DNA from: Bradyrhizobium diazoefficiens
GTDB taxonomy: Bacteria; Pseudomonadota; Alphaproteobacteria; Rhizobiales; Xanthobacteraceae
DNA: 64,000 bases
Reading direction: 5' to 3'
Assembly (NCBI RefSeq): GCF_016616425.1
Contig: NZ_CP067101.1
Location: 5,766,001 to 5,830,000, forward strand
The notes beneath the pieces are model-generated. The model saw only the letters and a program-made list of their open reading frames with translations, had not been told where the DNA came from and did not search any database. The position numbers were made by a program, and so were the translations under genes. Numbering within the stretch: the first letter of the stretch is position 1; each line of letters begins with the position of its first letter. Below, one piece after another: positions 1-8,657 of this stretch.

Positions 1-990
1 GTCGCGGCAATAGATCACCTGCACCGCGTAAGCCTCATTCAGCTCCCAGAGGTCGATGTCGTCGATCTTCAGGTTATGGCGCTTGAGCAGCCGCGGGATC
101 GCGGCGACCGGCCCGACGCCCATCTCGTCGGGTTCGACGCCGGCGGCAACGAAGCCGCGGAAGATGCCGAGCGGCTTGAGGCCCTTCCTCGCCGCAATCT
201 TGTCACTCATGATGACGCAGGCCGAAGCGCCATCCGAAAGCTGGCTGGCATTGCCGGCGCTGATGGTCTTGCCCTCGAATACCGGCTTGATTTTGGCCAA
301 GCCTTCAGCTGTAGTCTCAGGACGCGGGCCTTCGTCCTTTCCGAGGGTAACCTGCCGGTACGCGACTTCCTTGGTGTCTTTGTCGACCACCGCCATCCTG
401 GTCGTGATCGGCACGATCTCGTCGTTGAAGCGGCCACTCTGCAACGCGACACCGATGCGGCGTTGGCATTCGAGGCTGTATTCGTCCTGCTTGTCGCGGC
501 CGATGTTGTAGCGCTCGGCGACGACCTCCGCCGTATCGAGCATCGACATGTACATTTCGGGCTTCATCGCCATCAGCTCGTCGTCGATGGCGTGGAACCT
601 GTTCATGTGCTCGTTCTGCACGAGGCTGATCGACTCGATACCGCCGCCGATCGCGACCTCGACCCCGTCAAGCATCACCGAGCGCGCAGCAACCGCGATG
701 GCCTGCAGGCCGGACGCGCATTGCCGGTCGATCGTGGTGCCGGCCACAGTGACGGGAAGGCCGGCGCGGATCGCGCCCTTGCGCGCCACGTTCATCACCA
801 TGGTGCCCTGCTGCATCGCGCAGCCCATGACCACGTCTTCCACCTCATCAGGTGCGATGCCGGCGCGCTTCACCGCTTCGGCCATCACATGCCCGGCCAT
901 GGTCGGGCCATCCGTGTTGTTGAGCGCGCCGCGATAAGCCTTGCCGACGGCTGTCCTTGCGGTGGAAACGATGACTGCTTCAGTCGTCAT
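1..990 (-). CDS. Acetyl-CoA acetyltransferase (thiolase), C-terminus cut by window edge
   Basis: Thiolase-family enzyme that would cleave a 3-ketoacyl-CoA with CoA, the last step of beta-oxidation. About 330 residues are visible on the minus strand, starting at the ATG ending at 990. The acylation-site cysteine lies in DRQCASGLQA (near residue 90), and ELNEAYAVQ is the second thiolase signature. The C-terminal segment with the conserved glycine-rich GHP and CxG motifs lies outside the window. It follows the acyl-CoA dehydrogenase at 1006-2136 by only 15 bases, so it is very probably the last visible gene of the operon that begins at 4091. The natural substrate cannot be read from the sequence. 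Confidence 0.93.
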   Translation of the reverse strand, partial: MTTEAVIVSTARTAVGKAYRGALNNTDGPTMAGHVMAEAVKRAGIAPDEVEDVVMGCAMQQGTMVMNVARKGAIRAGLPVTVAGTTIDRQCASGLQAIAVAARSVMLDGVEVAIGGGIESISLVQNEHMNRFHAIDDELMAMKPEMYMSMLDTAEVVAERYNIGRDKQDEYSLECQRRIGVALQSGRFNDEIVPITTRMAVVDKDTKEVAYRQVTLGKDEGPRPETTAEGLAKIKPVFEGKTISAGNASQLSDGASACVIMSDKIAARKGLKPLGIFRGFVAAGVEPDEMGVGPVAAIPRLLKRHNLKIDDIDLWELNEAYAVQVIYCRD

Positions 991-1005
991 GCTGGCCTCT
1001 TCTGT

Positions 1006-2136
1006 CTACGCGGCCGCATCCAGCTGCGCGTAGCGCAGCACGTGGAAGGCGGGAACGCCGAACTGGATGTTGATGGAGGAGATTCGCTTGAAATAGTGTC
1101 CGACGTTGAGCTCGTCGGTCATTCCCATGCCGCCGTGAAGTTGCACGGCCTGCTCGGCGACGAACTTGCCGGCATAGCCGATCTTCGACTTGGCGCCAGA
1201 GGCGAGGCGCGACAGACCGGAATCGCCGGTGCTGAGGCTGAGGCTCAGATGTTGCATCAATGAAAGCGCTTCCTGATGGGCGATGAACATGTCGACCATG
1301 CGATGCTGAAGCACCTGGAAGGAACCGATGGTGGTGCCGAACTGCTTGCGCGTCTTCGAATGGTCCAGCGTCGCGGAATTCAGCTCGCCGATGGCACCGA
1401 CCGCTTCCGCGCAGAGCGCGCCGATGGCGCGGTCGCGGCAGGCTTCCAGTGTGGCAACGCCCTCGCCTTCCCGTCCCAGCAATTCCCCGCGGACCTCGCG
1501 CAGGCTGATCTCAGCCGCGCGGCGGCCATCGATGGTTTTGAAGCTCTGGAGATCGAGGCCGCTGGCGCGGCGGTCGACCACGAACAGGCTGACGCCGCCG
1601 CGGTCCCGGTCGTCGCCGGAGGTTCGCGCCGAGACGATCAGATGGTCGGCCCAGGGCGCGGCCATCACCATGGTCTTCACCCCGTTCAGAACGTAGTCGT
1701 CCTTCTCGCGCTGCGCCCTCGTTGCAACATTGGCAAATTCGAAGCGGGAGCCCTTCTCCGCCCAAGCCAGCGCCCAGAGCTTGCTGCCGTCGATGATTCC
1801 GGGAATGAAGCCCTGCGTCTGCTCGGAAGTGCCTCCGTGCTCGATCAGCCCACCGGCCAAAACCACCGTCTCGACGAAAGGCTCGACCACGAGGTGACGG
1901 CCGAATTCATGCATGACGATCATGGTCGACAGCGGACCGCCGCCGAGACCGCCCGCGACTTCCGAAAACGGCGCCGCGAGCAGGCCGAGCTCGGCGAAGG
2001 CCTCCCATTGCTTCCGGCTGAAGCCCTCCTCGCTTGCGACGATCTTGCGCCGCGCCTCGAAATCATACTGGTCGCGCAGCAGCCGCTGGACGCTGGCGCG
2101 CAGCAATTCCTGCTCTTCCGTGAACTGAATATCCAT
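1006..2136 (-). CDS. Acyl-CoA dehydrogenase, small-subunit type (PimD-like)
   Basis: FAD-dependent acyl-CoA dehydrogenase of 376 residues. The start is the ATG of MDIQFTEEQELLRASVQ at 2136, preceded by a good GGGAGGAG ribosome site; the open frame extends further upstream only because the antisense frame is open. The C-terminal signature LHGGMGMTDELNVG is typical of the family. It lies 23 bases after a second, non-identical acyl-CoA dehydrogenase. Paired large and small acyl-CoA dehydrogenases are known for dicarboxyl-CoA (PimC/PimD) and for ring or side-chain substrates (heterotetrameric FadE pairs). I infer that the two act as one complex that introduces the double bond before hydration and thiolysis. 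Confidence 0.9.
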   Translation of the reverse strand: MDIQFTEEQELLRASVQRLLRDQYDFEARRKIVASEEGFSRKQWEAFAELGLLAAPFSEVAGGLGGGPLSTMIVMHEFGRHLVVEPFVETVVLAGGLIEHGGTSEQTQGFIPGIIDGSKLWALAWAEKGSRFEFANVATRAQREKDDYVLNGVKTMVMAAPWADHLIVSARTSGDDRDRGGVSLFVVDRRASGLDLQSFKTIDGRRAAEISLREVRGELLGREGEGVATLEACRDRAIGALCAEAVGAIGELNSATLDHSKTRKQFGTTIGSFQVLQHRMVDMFIAHQEALSLMQHLSLSLSTGDSGLSRLASGAKSKIGYAGKFVAEQAVQLHGGMGMTDELNVGHYFKRISSINIQFGVPAFHVLRYAQLDAAA

Positions 2137-2159
2137 CCGCTCCTCCCGATCCGCCGTTG

Positions 2160-3341
2160 CTAGAGCCCGAGCACGGCCTTGGCGATGATGTTTCGCTGGA
2201 TCTCGTTGGATCCGCCGTAGATGCTCAGCTTGCGCGCGTTCAGGTATTTCTCCGACGCGGTATGGCCGTGATCGGGGCCCGGCATGAAGCGGTTGGCGCT
2301 GGCCGGATGCTCGCGGATGGCAAGGCCGTAATTGCCGATCGCGCGGTGGGTGAGCTCGGTGATGTCCTGGAAGATCTCGGTGCCGCGAATCTTGAACAGC
2401 GAAGCCGCGGGACCGGGATCGATGCCGCGCGCCATCTGGGCGACGACGCGCAGCTCCGTCGCTTCCAGCGCCAGCACGTCGAGCTCGATGCGAGCGATGT
2501 CCCGCAGGAATTCGAGATGCGCGGGATCGTCGGCCGGGATCTCGGCCTTCACGATCTGCTTCAGCTTGCCGATGTAGCGCGTGGAGCGGCCGATGCCGGC
2601 CATGCTGGTGCGTTCGTTGCCGAGCAGGAATTTGGCGTAGGTCCAGCCCTTGTTCTCCTCGCCGACCAGATTCTCGACGGGCACGCTGACGCTTTCCAGG
2701 AAGACGTCGTTGACCTCGTGGCTGCCGTCGATCGTGATGATCGGCCGCACGGTGACGCCGGGCGACTTCATGTCGATCAGCAGAAAGGAGATCCCGGATT
2801 GCGGCTTCGCATTCGGATCGGTGCGCACGAGGCAGAAGATCCAGTCGGCATGCTGCGCCAGGGTGGTCCAGGTCTTGTGACCGTTGACGATATAGTGGTC
2901 GCCCTCGCGCACCGCCTTGGTTCTGACGGTCGCGAGGTCCGAGCCGGAGCCCGGCTCGGAATAGCCCTGGCACCACCAATCCTCGCCGGATAGGATCCGG
3001 GGCAGAAATTTCTGCTTCTGCGCCTCGTTACCGAACGTATAGATCACCGGCCCGACCATGGTGACGCTGAAGGCGAGCGGCGGCAGCGTGCCGGCCCGGG
3101 AGGTCTCCTGCTCGAAGATGAAGCGCTGCGTGATCGACCAGCCCGGGCCGCCATATTCCTTGGGCCAAAGCGGCGCGATCCAGCCCTTCTTATGGAGGAT
3201 TCGGTGCCAGAGCAGCGACTGCTCCCTGGTCAGGTCGGTCTCGGGGTTGGGAACGCGCATTTCCGTCGGATAATTCGCCGCGATGAAGGCGCGTACTTCA
3301 TCGCGAAAAGCCGCGTCCTCGGCCGATAGCGCGAGTTCCAT
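2160..3341 (-). CDS. Acyl-CoA dehydrogenase, large-subunit type (PimC-like)
   Basis: FAD-dependent acyl-CoA dehydrogenase of 393 residues, full length for the family. The middle beta domain has the flavin-binding region around GYSEPGSGSDLA, and the C-terminus ends with IYGGSNEIQRNIIAKAVLGL, a classic family ending. It is followed by the smaller acyl-CoA dehydrogenase and the thiolase on the same strand and preceded by an SDR 12 bases upstream, so the four genes form one operon. By gene order (two dehydrogenases next to a thiolase) it resembles the pimelate-degradation pim genes of Rhodopseudomonas. The homology is clear; the substrate is inference. Confidence 0.92.
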   Translation of the reverse strand: MELALSAEDAAFRDEVRAFIAANYPTEMRVPNPETDLTREQSLLWHRILHKKGWIAPLWPKEYGGPGWSITQRFIFEQETSRAGTLPPLAFSVTMVGPVIYTFGNEAQKQKFLPRILSGEDWWCQGYSEPGSGSDLATVRTKAVREGDHYIVNGHKTWTTLAQHADWIFCLVRTDPNAKPQSGISFLLIDMKSPGVTVRPIITIDGSHEVNDVFLESVSVPVENLVGEENKGWTYAKFLLGNERTSMAGIGRSTRYIGKLKQIVKAEIPADDPAHLEFLRDIARIELDVLALEATELRVVAQMARGIDPGPAASLFKIRGTEIFQDITELTHRAIGNYGLAIREHPASANRFMPGPDHGHTASEKYLNARKLSIYGGSNEIQRNIIAKAVLGL

Positions 3342-3353
3342 CCAACAAACTCC

Positions 3354-4091
3354 CTACCACTTCTCGCCGAAGGGGCGGATTTCCAGCTCGAAAGTCCACG
3401 CGCTCTTCGGCTGCTGATAGAGCTGCCAATAGGACGCAGCGACGGACGACGGCGGCATCAAGAGATCGGGGTCGTCGAGCGCATTGGGACCTAGCGCCTC
3501 GAGCCGGCGCTGCCGCACCCATTCGGTGTCGACGCCGGAATCGATGATGAGATGCGCCACGTGGATGTTCTTGGGGCCGAGCTCGCGCGCCATGGCCTGC
3601 GCCACGGCACGCAGGCCGAACTTCGCGCTGGCAAAGGCGGCATAGCCGCTGCCGCCGCGGAGCGATGCCGTCGCGCCGGTGAAGAAGATGTTGCCGCCAC
3701 CGCGCGCGAGCATCAGCCGCGCCGCCTCGCGGCCGGCCAGGAAGCCGGAGTAGCAGGCCATCTCCCAGACCTTGCGGAAGACGCGCTCGGTGGTGTCGAG
3801 GATCGGAAAATTGACGTTTGCGCCGATGTTGAAGATGCAAACCTCCAGCGGCGCGTGCTTGTCAGCATCACCGAGGAAGGAGATGATCTCCTCCTCTTTG
3901 CGGGCATCGAGCGAGCGCGCGTGGATTTCACCGCCCGCGGCCTCGATCTCCTTGACGAGCGGCTCGAGCTTGGCGCCGTTCCGGCGGCCGGCGAACACCG
4001 TGAAGCCCTCTGAGGCGAACTTCTTGGCGATCTCGCCGCCGATGTAATCGCCGGCGCCGATCACGGCCACGGTTGCGTTTCTCTTTTGCAC
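3354..4091 (-). CDS. SDR-fold protein lacking the catalytic Ser and Tyr (paralog 1)
   Basis: Short-chain dehydrogenase/reductase fold, 245 residues. I place the start at the GTG ending at 4091, which has a GGGAG ribosome site and aligns with the paralog at 4452; the longer reading from 4157 has no such support. The N-terminal Rossmann motif VIGAGDYIGG is present. The position of the catalytic Tyr is Phe (FASAK, about residue 153, Lys157 kept), and the usual Ser 13 residues earlier is Ala. The protein may therefore be a CoA-thioester or NAD-binding enzyme with altered chemistry rather than an ordinary dehydrogenase. It is the first gene of the dehydrogenase-thiolase operon, with an operator-bearing promoter about 190 bases upstream. 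Confidence 0.88.
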   Translation of the reverse strand: MQKRNATVAVIGAGDYIGGEIAKKFASEGFTVFAGRRNGAKLEPLVKEIEAAGGEIHARSLDARKEEEIISFLGDADKHAPLEVCIFNIGANVNFPILDTTERVFRKVWEMACYSGFLAGREAARLMLARGGGNIFFTGATASLRGGSGYAAFASAKFGLRAVAQAMARELGPKNIHVAHLIIDSGVDTEWVRQRRLEALGPNALDDPDLLMPPSSVAASYWQLYQQPKSAWTFELEIRPFGEKW

Positions 4092-4280
4092 GGGTCGTCT
4101 CCCGGTTGGGTTAGATCTGTTGAAGCTGTTCTGCCGGTGCCGGCGCGCCCGATCCAATACGGCATGCGCGAGTTATGACCAGCCGATCGCCTGCGATGCG
4201 GGCTGCGCGTGAAAGAGTCGCCATTGCCAACCTCCCGAATACGGAGCGCCCGGTCCTTTGCCGCGGCGCGTCCGATCCGG

Positions 4281-4309
4281 AGTTAACGTTCTTTTTTAGA
4301 ACTCGTCAA
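4281..4309 (-). promoter_or_regulatory. Promoter with GTTCT-N5-AGAAC operator in its spacer (dehydrogenase operon)
   Basis: Read on the minus strand: -35 TTGACG (4309-4304), a 17-base spacer, and -10 TTAACT (4286-4281). The spacer contains the perfect inverted repeat GTTCT-AAAAA-AGAAC (4302-4288). It points toward the gene starting at 4091. The same arrangement occurs at 7879-7907 and 11960-11988. An operator inside the -35/-10 spacer is a repressor arrangement. The 360-base gap between the divergent genes at 4091 and 4452 holds this promoter and nothing else coding that I can see. Confidence 0.72.
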
Positions 4310-4416
4310 TTGCTAATTTGCCGTCCGGGCATCCGATGGAGGAAGCGGCAATCGCCCTGTCATTTCCGGATTCGGTAGAACTCCGTTTACAGCATCGCGC
4401 GGACTGGCTACGAATA

Positions 4417-4433
4417 AGTATCAAATAAGAACT
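4417..4433 (+). promoter_or_regulatory. Degenerate copy of the operator before the second SDR gene
   Basis: AGTATC-AAATA-AGAAC matches the AGTTCT-N5-AGAAC operator in the right half-site and in spacing. A TATAAG hexamer follows at 4434-4439, where the -10 box falls in the other sites, but no good -35 is present, and that hexamer abuts the ribosome site (AAGGGGAAG) and the start at 4452. It may be an operator or roadblock rather than a promoter. The assignment is tentative. Confidence 0.35.
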
Positions 4434-4451
4434 TATAAGGGGAAGACGACC

Positions 4452-5195
4452 ATGGTGGAAGGTCACGGCGTGGCGATCCTGGTGGGCGCGGGGAACGCGA
4501 TCGGCGCAGCCGTCGCGCGGCGTTTTGCCCGCGGGGGATATACCGTTTGCATCTGCCGGCGCGACGCAGCCAAGTCCCAGGGGCTCGTGGACGAACTGAG
4601 CGCTGCCGGCCATCGCATCCACGCCTTCAGCGTCGATGCGCGTCAGGAGACCGAGGTCCAGAAGCTCTTCTCGGACATCGAAAGCAATATCGGACCGATC
4701 GAGATCTGCCTTTTCAATGCCGGCTCGAACGTCAACAAGCCCCTCCTGGACACCACGGAAAAGCTCTTCTTCAAGGCTTGGGAGCTGGCCTGCTACGCCG
4801 GATTCCTCGTGGGCCGCGAAGCCGCGCGTGTCATGCTGCCACGCGGGCACGGCACCATCTTCTTCACCGGCGCGACCGCCAGCATCCGCGGCGGCACGGG
4901 GTTTGCCGCTTTTGCGTCGGCGAAATTCGGTCTCCGCGCCGTGGCCCAGGCCATGGCGCGCGAGCTTGGGCCGAAGAATATCCATGTCGTCCATCTCATC
5001 ATCGACGCCGGCGTCGATAGCGAGGCTATCCACCAGCGCATGAAAGCGGCTAAGGGCATCGAAGCAAGCGAGATCCCACCGGACAGCCTGACCAAGACAT
5101 CCTCTATCGCAGAAGCCTATTGGTTCACCCACCAGCAGAGCCGCGACGGCTGGACCCATGAACTCGATCTTCGTCCGTCGGCGGAGAAGTGGTGA
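4452..5195 (+). CDS. SDR-fold protein lacking the catalytic Ser and Tyr (paralog 2)
   Basis: A 247-residue protein, clearly paralogous to the minus-strand SDR at 3354-4091 over its whole length; the two share the block AKFGLRAVAQAMARELGPKN and the same ending in EKW. The cofactor region is ILVGAGNAIGAA. Like its paralog it has FASAK in place of YxxxK and no Ser at the expected active-site position. The start has an AAGGGGAAG ribosome site. It overlaps the next gene by one base (TGATG), so SDR and glutathione transferase are probably translated together. The divergent arrangement with its paralog suggests an old duplication around a shared control region. Confidence 0.88.
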   Translation: MVEGHGVAILVGAGNAIGAAVARRFARGGYTVCICRRDAAKSQGLVDELSAAGHRIHAFSVDARQETEVQKLFSDIESNIGPIEICLFNAGSNVNKPLLDTTEKLFFKAWELACYAGFLVGREAARVMLPRGHGTIFFTGATASIRGGTGFAAFASAKFGLRAVAQAMARELGPKNIHVVHLIIDAGVDSEAIHQRMKAAKGIEASEIPPDSLTKTSSIAEAYWFTHQQSRDGWTHELDLRPSAEKW

Positions 5196-5872
5196 TGAGC
5201 CCGACACCCGATCTCACACTGTGGGGCGCCGGCACAAGCCGCACCATCCGTGCACACTGGGCGATGCACGAACTTGGCTTATCCTATAAGATCAAGCCGA
5301 TCGGGCCACGCACAGGTGAGACCAAGACCGCTGAATATACCAGACTCAATCCCCGCCAGAAGATTCCGCTGTTGCAGGACGGCGACTTCTGCATCGGGGA
5401 AAGCGCCGCGATCGTCGCCTATCTATCGCGCACGTATTCCACGCCGGAGCGCTCGCTGATTCCGGAAGCCACCCGTGACTATGCCGCGTGGCTCGAATGG
5501 TGCTTCTTTGTCGTGGCCGAACTCGATTCGACGAGCCTTTACGTCATGCGCCGCCACCGGGCGGACGCACTGGGACATATCTATGGCGTTGCGCCTGAGG
5601 TCGTCGCTCAAGCCGCGGAATATTTCCGCGGGCAGTTGCGCCACGTCGAAGTCGCCCTGGCTGATGGCCGGCCGTTTCTCATGGGCGAGCGCTTCAGCAG
5701 CGCAGACATCCTGCTGACAACCTGCCTCGACTGGGCCATCGCCTATGGGGTCGGCATCTGCGACAATGCGCAGCCCTACCTTGAACACATCCATAGACGA
5801 GAGACTTATCAGCGTGCGGTCGCAGCGAATGCTCCGGCTACACCGATCGCACCTGCGCCGGCGAGGGCCTGA
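5195..5872 (+). CDS. Glutathione S-transferase family protein
   Basis: A 225-residue glutathione transferase. The N-terminal thioredoxin-like domain begins LTLWGAGTSRTIRAHW and carries the cis-proline and acidic glutathione contact (RQKIPLLQDGDFCIGESAAI, about residues 50-70); an all-helical domain follows. I choose the ATG at 5195, which overlaps the stop of the upstream SDR; GTG at 5189 is also possible. Its place in a CoA-thioester catabolic block suggests glutathione-dependent isomerisation, ether cleavage or detoxification of a reactive intermediate, but the sequence alone does not tell which. It converges on the CoA-transferase gene, with 33 bases between the two stops. Confidence 0.9.
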   Translation: MSPTPDLTLWGAGTSRTIRAHWAMHELGLSYKIKPIGPRTGETKTAEYTRLNPRQKIPLLQDGDFCIGESAAIVAYLSRTYSTPERSLIPEATRDYAAWLEWCFFVVAELDSTSLYVMRRHRADALGHIYGVAPEVVAQAAEYFRGQLRHVEVALADGRPFLMGERFSSADILLTTCLDWAIAYGVGICDNAQPYLEHIHRRETYQRAVAANAPATPIAPAPARA

Positions 5873-5905
5873 GGTACGCTCCGCCGATGCGTCAGGCTTC
5901 GCGCT

Positions 5906-7105
5906 TCATAGGGCCACGCGCACGCTCCGTTCTGCGATCATCTTGTCGATGGCGCGGTCATCGTATCCCAGTTCGGCCAGCACCTCACGCGAATGCTCGC
6001 CGACCCTGGGAGCCGGCCCGCCGATCCTGGTCCGGTTGACCTCGAAGCGGGCCGCCGGCTTTGGCTGCCGCACCCGGCCGACCTTCGGCTGATCGAATTC
6101 TGCTATGATGCCGCGCGCCACCACCTGTTCGTTGTGAATAATCTCACTCCTGCGCAAGATCGGTGCACAAGGCACGTCCGCGGCATCCAGGCGCTCGAGC
6201 CACTCGGCCGTGGTGTGCTGGCTGATGTATTCTGCCATTTTATTAATGCGCGCCGTGGCATTGACCGAACGCGCCGCCGGGGTCGCAAAGCGCTGATCAT
6301 TCGCGAGTTCGGGATCGCCGGAGGCGCGGCAGAATCCCTGCCATTCGGAATCGGAGATAGTTCCGGCCGTGATGTAGCCGTCGCTCGTCTTGAACACCAG
6401 GTCCGGCCGATCGTTCGGATCGGCGGCGGCTGCCTCGGCACCGACCACCGTGTACTGCATCATGCCTTCCGGCCAGAGATAGGAAATCATCGCATCCAGC
6501 ATCGCCACCTGGATATGGTCGCCCTGCCCGGTCTTCTCACGCGCATACAGCGCCGCCGCCACCGCCTGAGCGGTGAACACCGCGGTGGTCTTGTCACAGA
6601 CGATGGTGCGGATCATCTGCGGCCGGTTCGTGACCGGCTGCGACTGAATATCGGCGAAGCCCGACAGTCCCTGAACGATCGGATCGTAAACGCGCTTCTT
6701 TACATACGGACCGGTATCGCCGACCCCACTGATGGAGACGTAGATCAGGCGCGGATGGCGTTGGCGCAATTCCTGAACGCCGAGGCCGAGACGTTCCATG
6801 GTCCCTGGCCGGAAATTCTGCACCAGCACATCCGCCTGCGCGACCAGCCGTGTGAGCACCTCGCGCCCCGACGTGCTCTTGACGTCGATCGACAGCGACC
6901 GCTTGCCGCGGTTTGACGAGATGAATAGCGCGGAGAACTCGCCCTCCTTGTCGATGGTGGCACGGCTGCGGCGCGTAATGTCGCCGCCGATCGGCTCGAT
7001 CTTCAGCACGTCGGCGCCCTGATCCGCCAGAAACATGGTCGCGAACGGGCCCGACACCACGCCGGTCAGATCGAGCACTCGAACGCCGTGAAGTGGGCCG
7101 GGCAT
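5906..7105 (-). CDS. CaiB/BaiF family (class III) CoA-transferase
   Basis: Family III CoA-transferase of 399 residues, which moves CoA between a thioester donor and a carboxylic acid through an aspartyl-CoA intermediate. I place the start at 7105 (MPGPLHGVRVLDLTGVVSGP) because AGGGAGA precedes it; the longer frame to 7159 lacks such a site. Family features are the N-terminal VLDLTG...GPFATMFLADQGADV block, NRGKRSLSIDVK, and VAMLDAMISYLW, which carries the expected nucleophile Asp. It is followed on the same strand, upstream, by the DsbA-fold gene 76 bases away, and probably shares the operator-controlled promoter at 7879-7907. The acyl substrate is unknown. Confidence 0.93.
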   Translation of the reverse strand: MPGPLHGVRVLDLTGVVSGPFATMFLADQGADVLKIEPIGGDITRRSRATIDKEGEFSALFISSNRGKRSLSIDVKSTSGREVLTRLVAQADVLVQNFRPGTMERLGLGVQELRQRHPRLIYVSISGVGDTGPYVKKRVYDPIVQGLSGFADIQSQPVTNRPQMIRTIVCDKTTAVFTAQAVAAALYAREKTGQGDHIQVAMLDAMISYLWPEGMMQYTVVGAEAAAADPNDRPDLVFKTSDGYITAGTISDSEWQGFCRASGDPELANDQRFATPAARSVNATARINKMAEYISQHTTAEWLERLDAADVPCAPILRRSEIIHNEQVVARGIIAEFDQPKVGRVRQPKPAARFEVNRTRIGGPAPRVGEHSREVLAELGYDDRAIDKMIAERSVRVAL

Positions 7106-7181
7106 GGCAGTCTCCCTGAATCTGTGTTTGCTTTTAGGGCCGAGGGTGGCTTTCGCCACTCAACCCGGATCGTCGGCCCCG

Positions 7182-7814
7182 TCAGGCCGTCTTGGAGACG
7201 GGTTGTCTGCTTTGCTCGACGATCGACTCCTCGACATCGCGGATCTGGTCCTTGCCGAAAAACATTTCCGTTCCAACGAAGAAGGTCGGAGAGCCGAATG
7301 CTCCTCGGCTGACGGCGTCGTTGGTTAGATCGATCAGCCTCTTCTTGACGTCATCCTGTTGTGCACGCGCCATCAGCCGATCGATGTCGATGCCCGAAGA
7401 GACAAACGCGCAACGGAAGATCTCGAGGTCGTCCATTTTCTTCGGCTCTTCCCACATGTGATGATAGGCGGCGCGAAAATAGGGCTCGAACATGCCCTCG
7501 AATTGGGCGGCGACAGCACCGCGCATCAGCATCAGCGTGTTGACCGGAAAGAAAGGATTCTGACGAAATTTCGTGATGTTATGGCGTCGGATAAATCGCT
7601 GGGTCTCCAGCGCCTGATATTCCGGCTTGTTCTTGATTCCGCGAAGCGAATCGAACGGCGACATGTTGCCGGTCGCCTTGTAGATCCCGCCGAGCAGAAC
7701 CGGGACATAGGCGAATTTCACGCCGGTCCGCCGCTCAATGCCCGGAATGGCCACTTCCGCCAGGTAGGCGTTCGGGCTACCGAAATCGAACTGGAATTCA
7801 ACCTTCAAGGTCAT
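7182..7814 (-). CDS. 2-hydroxychromene-2-carboxylate isomerase / DsbA-family protein
   Basis: A 210-residue member of the DsbA/kappa-class GST fold. The start at 7814 (MTLKVEFQFDFGSPNAYLAE) has a GGAGAA ribosome site. FDFGSPNAYLA replaces the CxxC of true thiol oxidases with the Ser-Pro motif of glutathione-dependent isomerases such as NahD. FGSPTFFVGTEMFFGKDQI near the C-terminus is the conserved cis-Pro and substrate segment. Such enzymes isomerise intermediates of aromatic-ring breakdown, which fits a GST and a CoA-ligase nearby. Transcription probably starts from the promoter at 7879-7907, about 50 bases upstream, and continues into the CoA-transferase. Confidence 0.88.
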   Translation of the reverse strand: MTLKVEFQFDFGSPNAYLAEVAIPGIERRTGVKFAYVPVLLGGIYKATGNMSPFDSLRGIKNKPEYQALETQRFIRRHNITKFRQNPFFPVNTLMLMRGAVAAQFEGMFEPYFRAAYHHMWEEPKKMDDLEIFRCAFVSSGIDIDRLMARAQQDDVKKRLIDLTNDAVSRGAFGSPTFFVGTEMFFGKDQIRDVEESIVEQSRQPVSKTA

Positions 7815-7878
7815 CGCGGCTTCTCCGGAGATCGCATGGCGGACACTGACGATCCGATCGCCAGCCTCATTTCCTCTA

Positions 7879-7907
7879 ACTATACAGTTCCAAATTAGAA
7901 CTGTCAA
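7879..7907 (-). promoter_or_regulatory. Promoter with operator in its spacer (isomerase/CoA-transferase)
   Basis: Minus strand: -35 TTGACA (7907-7902), 17-base spacer, -10 TATAGT (7884-7879), close to a sigma70 consensus. The spacer contains GTTC-TAATTTG-GAAC (7901-7887), extended to six-base arms CAGTTC/GAACTG. It is the second of three promoters in this window with this architecture and lies between the isomerase gene and the divergent HxlR regulator gene. Confidence 0.75.
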
Positions 7908-8045
7908 ATATATCCCGAGGGCTGCTGGTTTCGCCTGCCCTGGAGGGGATTGTTTGGAATTTAGTACCTATCTAGAATGCAAGCAGCCACGCTGGCCTGC
8001 GTGACGATTCGGAACGACTTTTGCCGGCATGACTGGAGTGTGTGA

Positions 8046-8555
8046 ATGAAATGGAAAGAACTCGAGGAAGAGCCGTGTTCGATGGCGCGAACCATCGGCG
8101 TGATCGGTGATCGCTGGACTCTTCTGATCCTGCGCGAATGCTTTCTTCGCACGCGCCGCTTCGAGGGATTCCAGTCGGCACTCGGAATCACGCGCCACTT
8201 GCTCGCCGAACGGCTGAAAAAGCTGGTTCGGCAAGGAATCCTGCGCCGCATTCCCTACCAGGAAGCGCCGAAGCGTCACGAATATATCCTGACCCAGAAG
8301 GGGCTCGATCTGTATCCGATCATGATGGCGATCGTGCATTGGGGCGATACCCACATGGTCGACGAGCGCGGCCGGCCCCTGCTGCACCAGCACCGCAAGT
8401 GCGGAAAGGACTTCGATCCGGTCATGGTATGCTCCGAATGCGGCGAGCCGCTGTCGGCCAAAGAGGTTCATACCCACCCGGGACCAGGTGCCCGAGGCCT
8501 TCCGGCGGCGGCGCCGGAGGTCCGCAAGACCAAGACACGCTCACGCGCCGCTTGA
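8046..8555 (+). CDS. HxlR-family winged-helix transcriptional regulator
   Basis: A 169-residue regulator of the HxlR/MarR-like winged-helix group. The HxlR core is visible from about residue 10 to 105: CSMARTIGVIGDRWTLLIL, then RRFEGFQSALGITRHLLAERLKKL (recognition helix) and the wing with YILTQKGLDLYPIM. A C-terminal tail has three cysteines (RKCG and CSECGEPL) that could bind a metal. The gene is divergent from the operator-controlled isomerase and lies between two operon groups that share the same operator, so it is the best local candidate for the repressor of the whole block. A weak operator-like sequence at 7963-7978 could allow autoregulation. The DNA-binding link is inference. Confidence 0.9.
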   Translation: MKWKELEEEPCSMARTIGVIGDRWTLLILRECFLRTRRFEGFQSALGITRHLLAERLKKLVRQGILRRIPYQEAPKRHEYILTQKGLDLYPIMMAIVHWGDTHMVDERGRPLLHQHRKCGKDFDPVMVCSECGEPLSAKEVHTHPGPGARGLPAAAPEVRKTKTRSRAA

Positions 8556-8657
8556 GATTGCCGGAATGCTGCTCGACGATCCGCGCATCGGATAGCAAAG
8601 CAAGGGAGCGCACGCGCGCGCCCATCGGACCAACACGAGATGTCGCTCAACCCGCTC

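Noticed and set aside
76..1263. Long plus-strand frame opposite the thiolase and acyl-CoA dehydrogenase genes
   Set aside because: Rich in His, Arg and Asp with no family motif; it is the antisense of two clearly coding genes in high-GC DNA.
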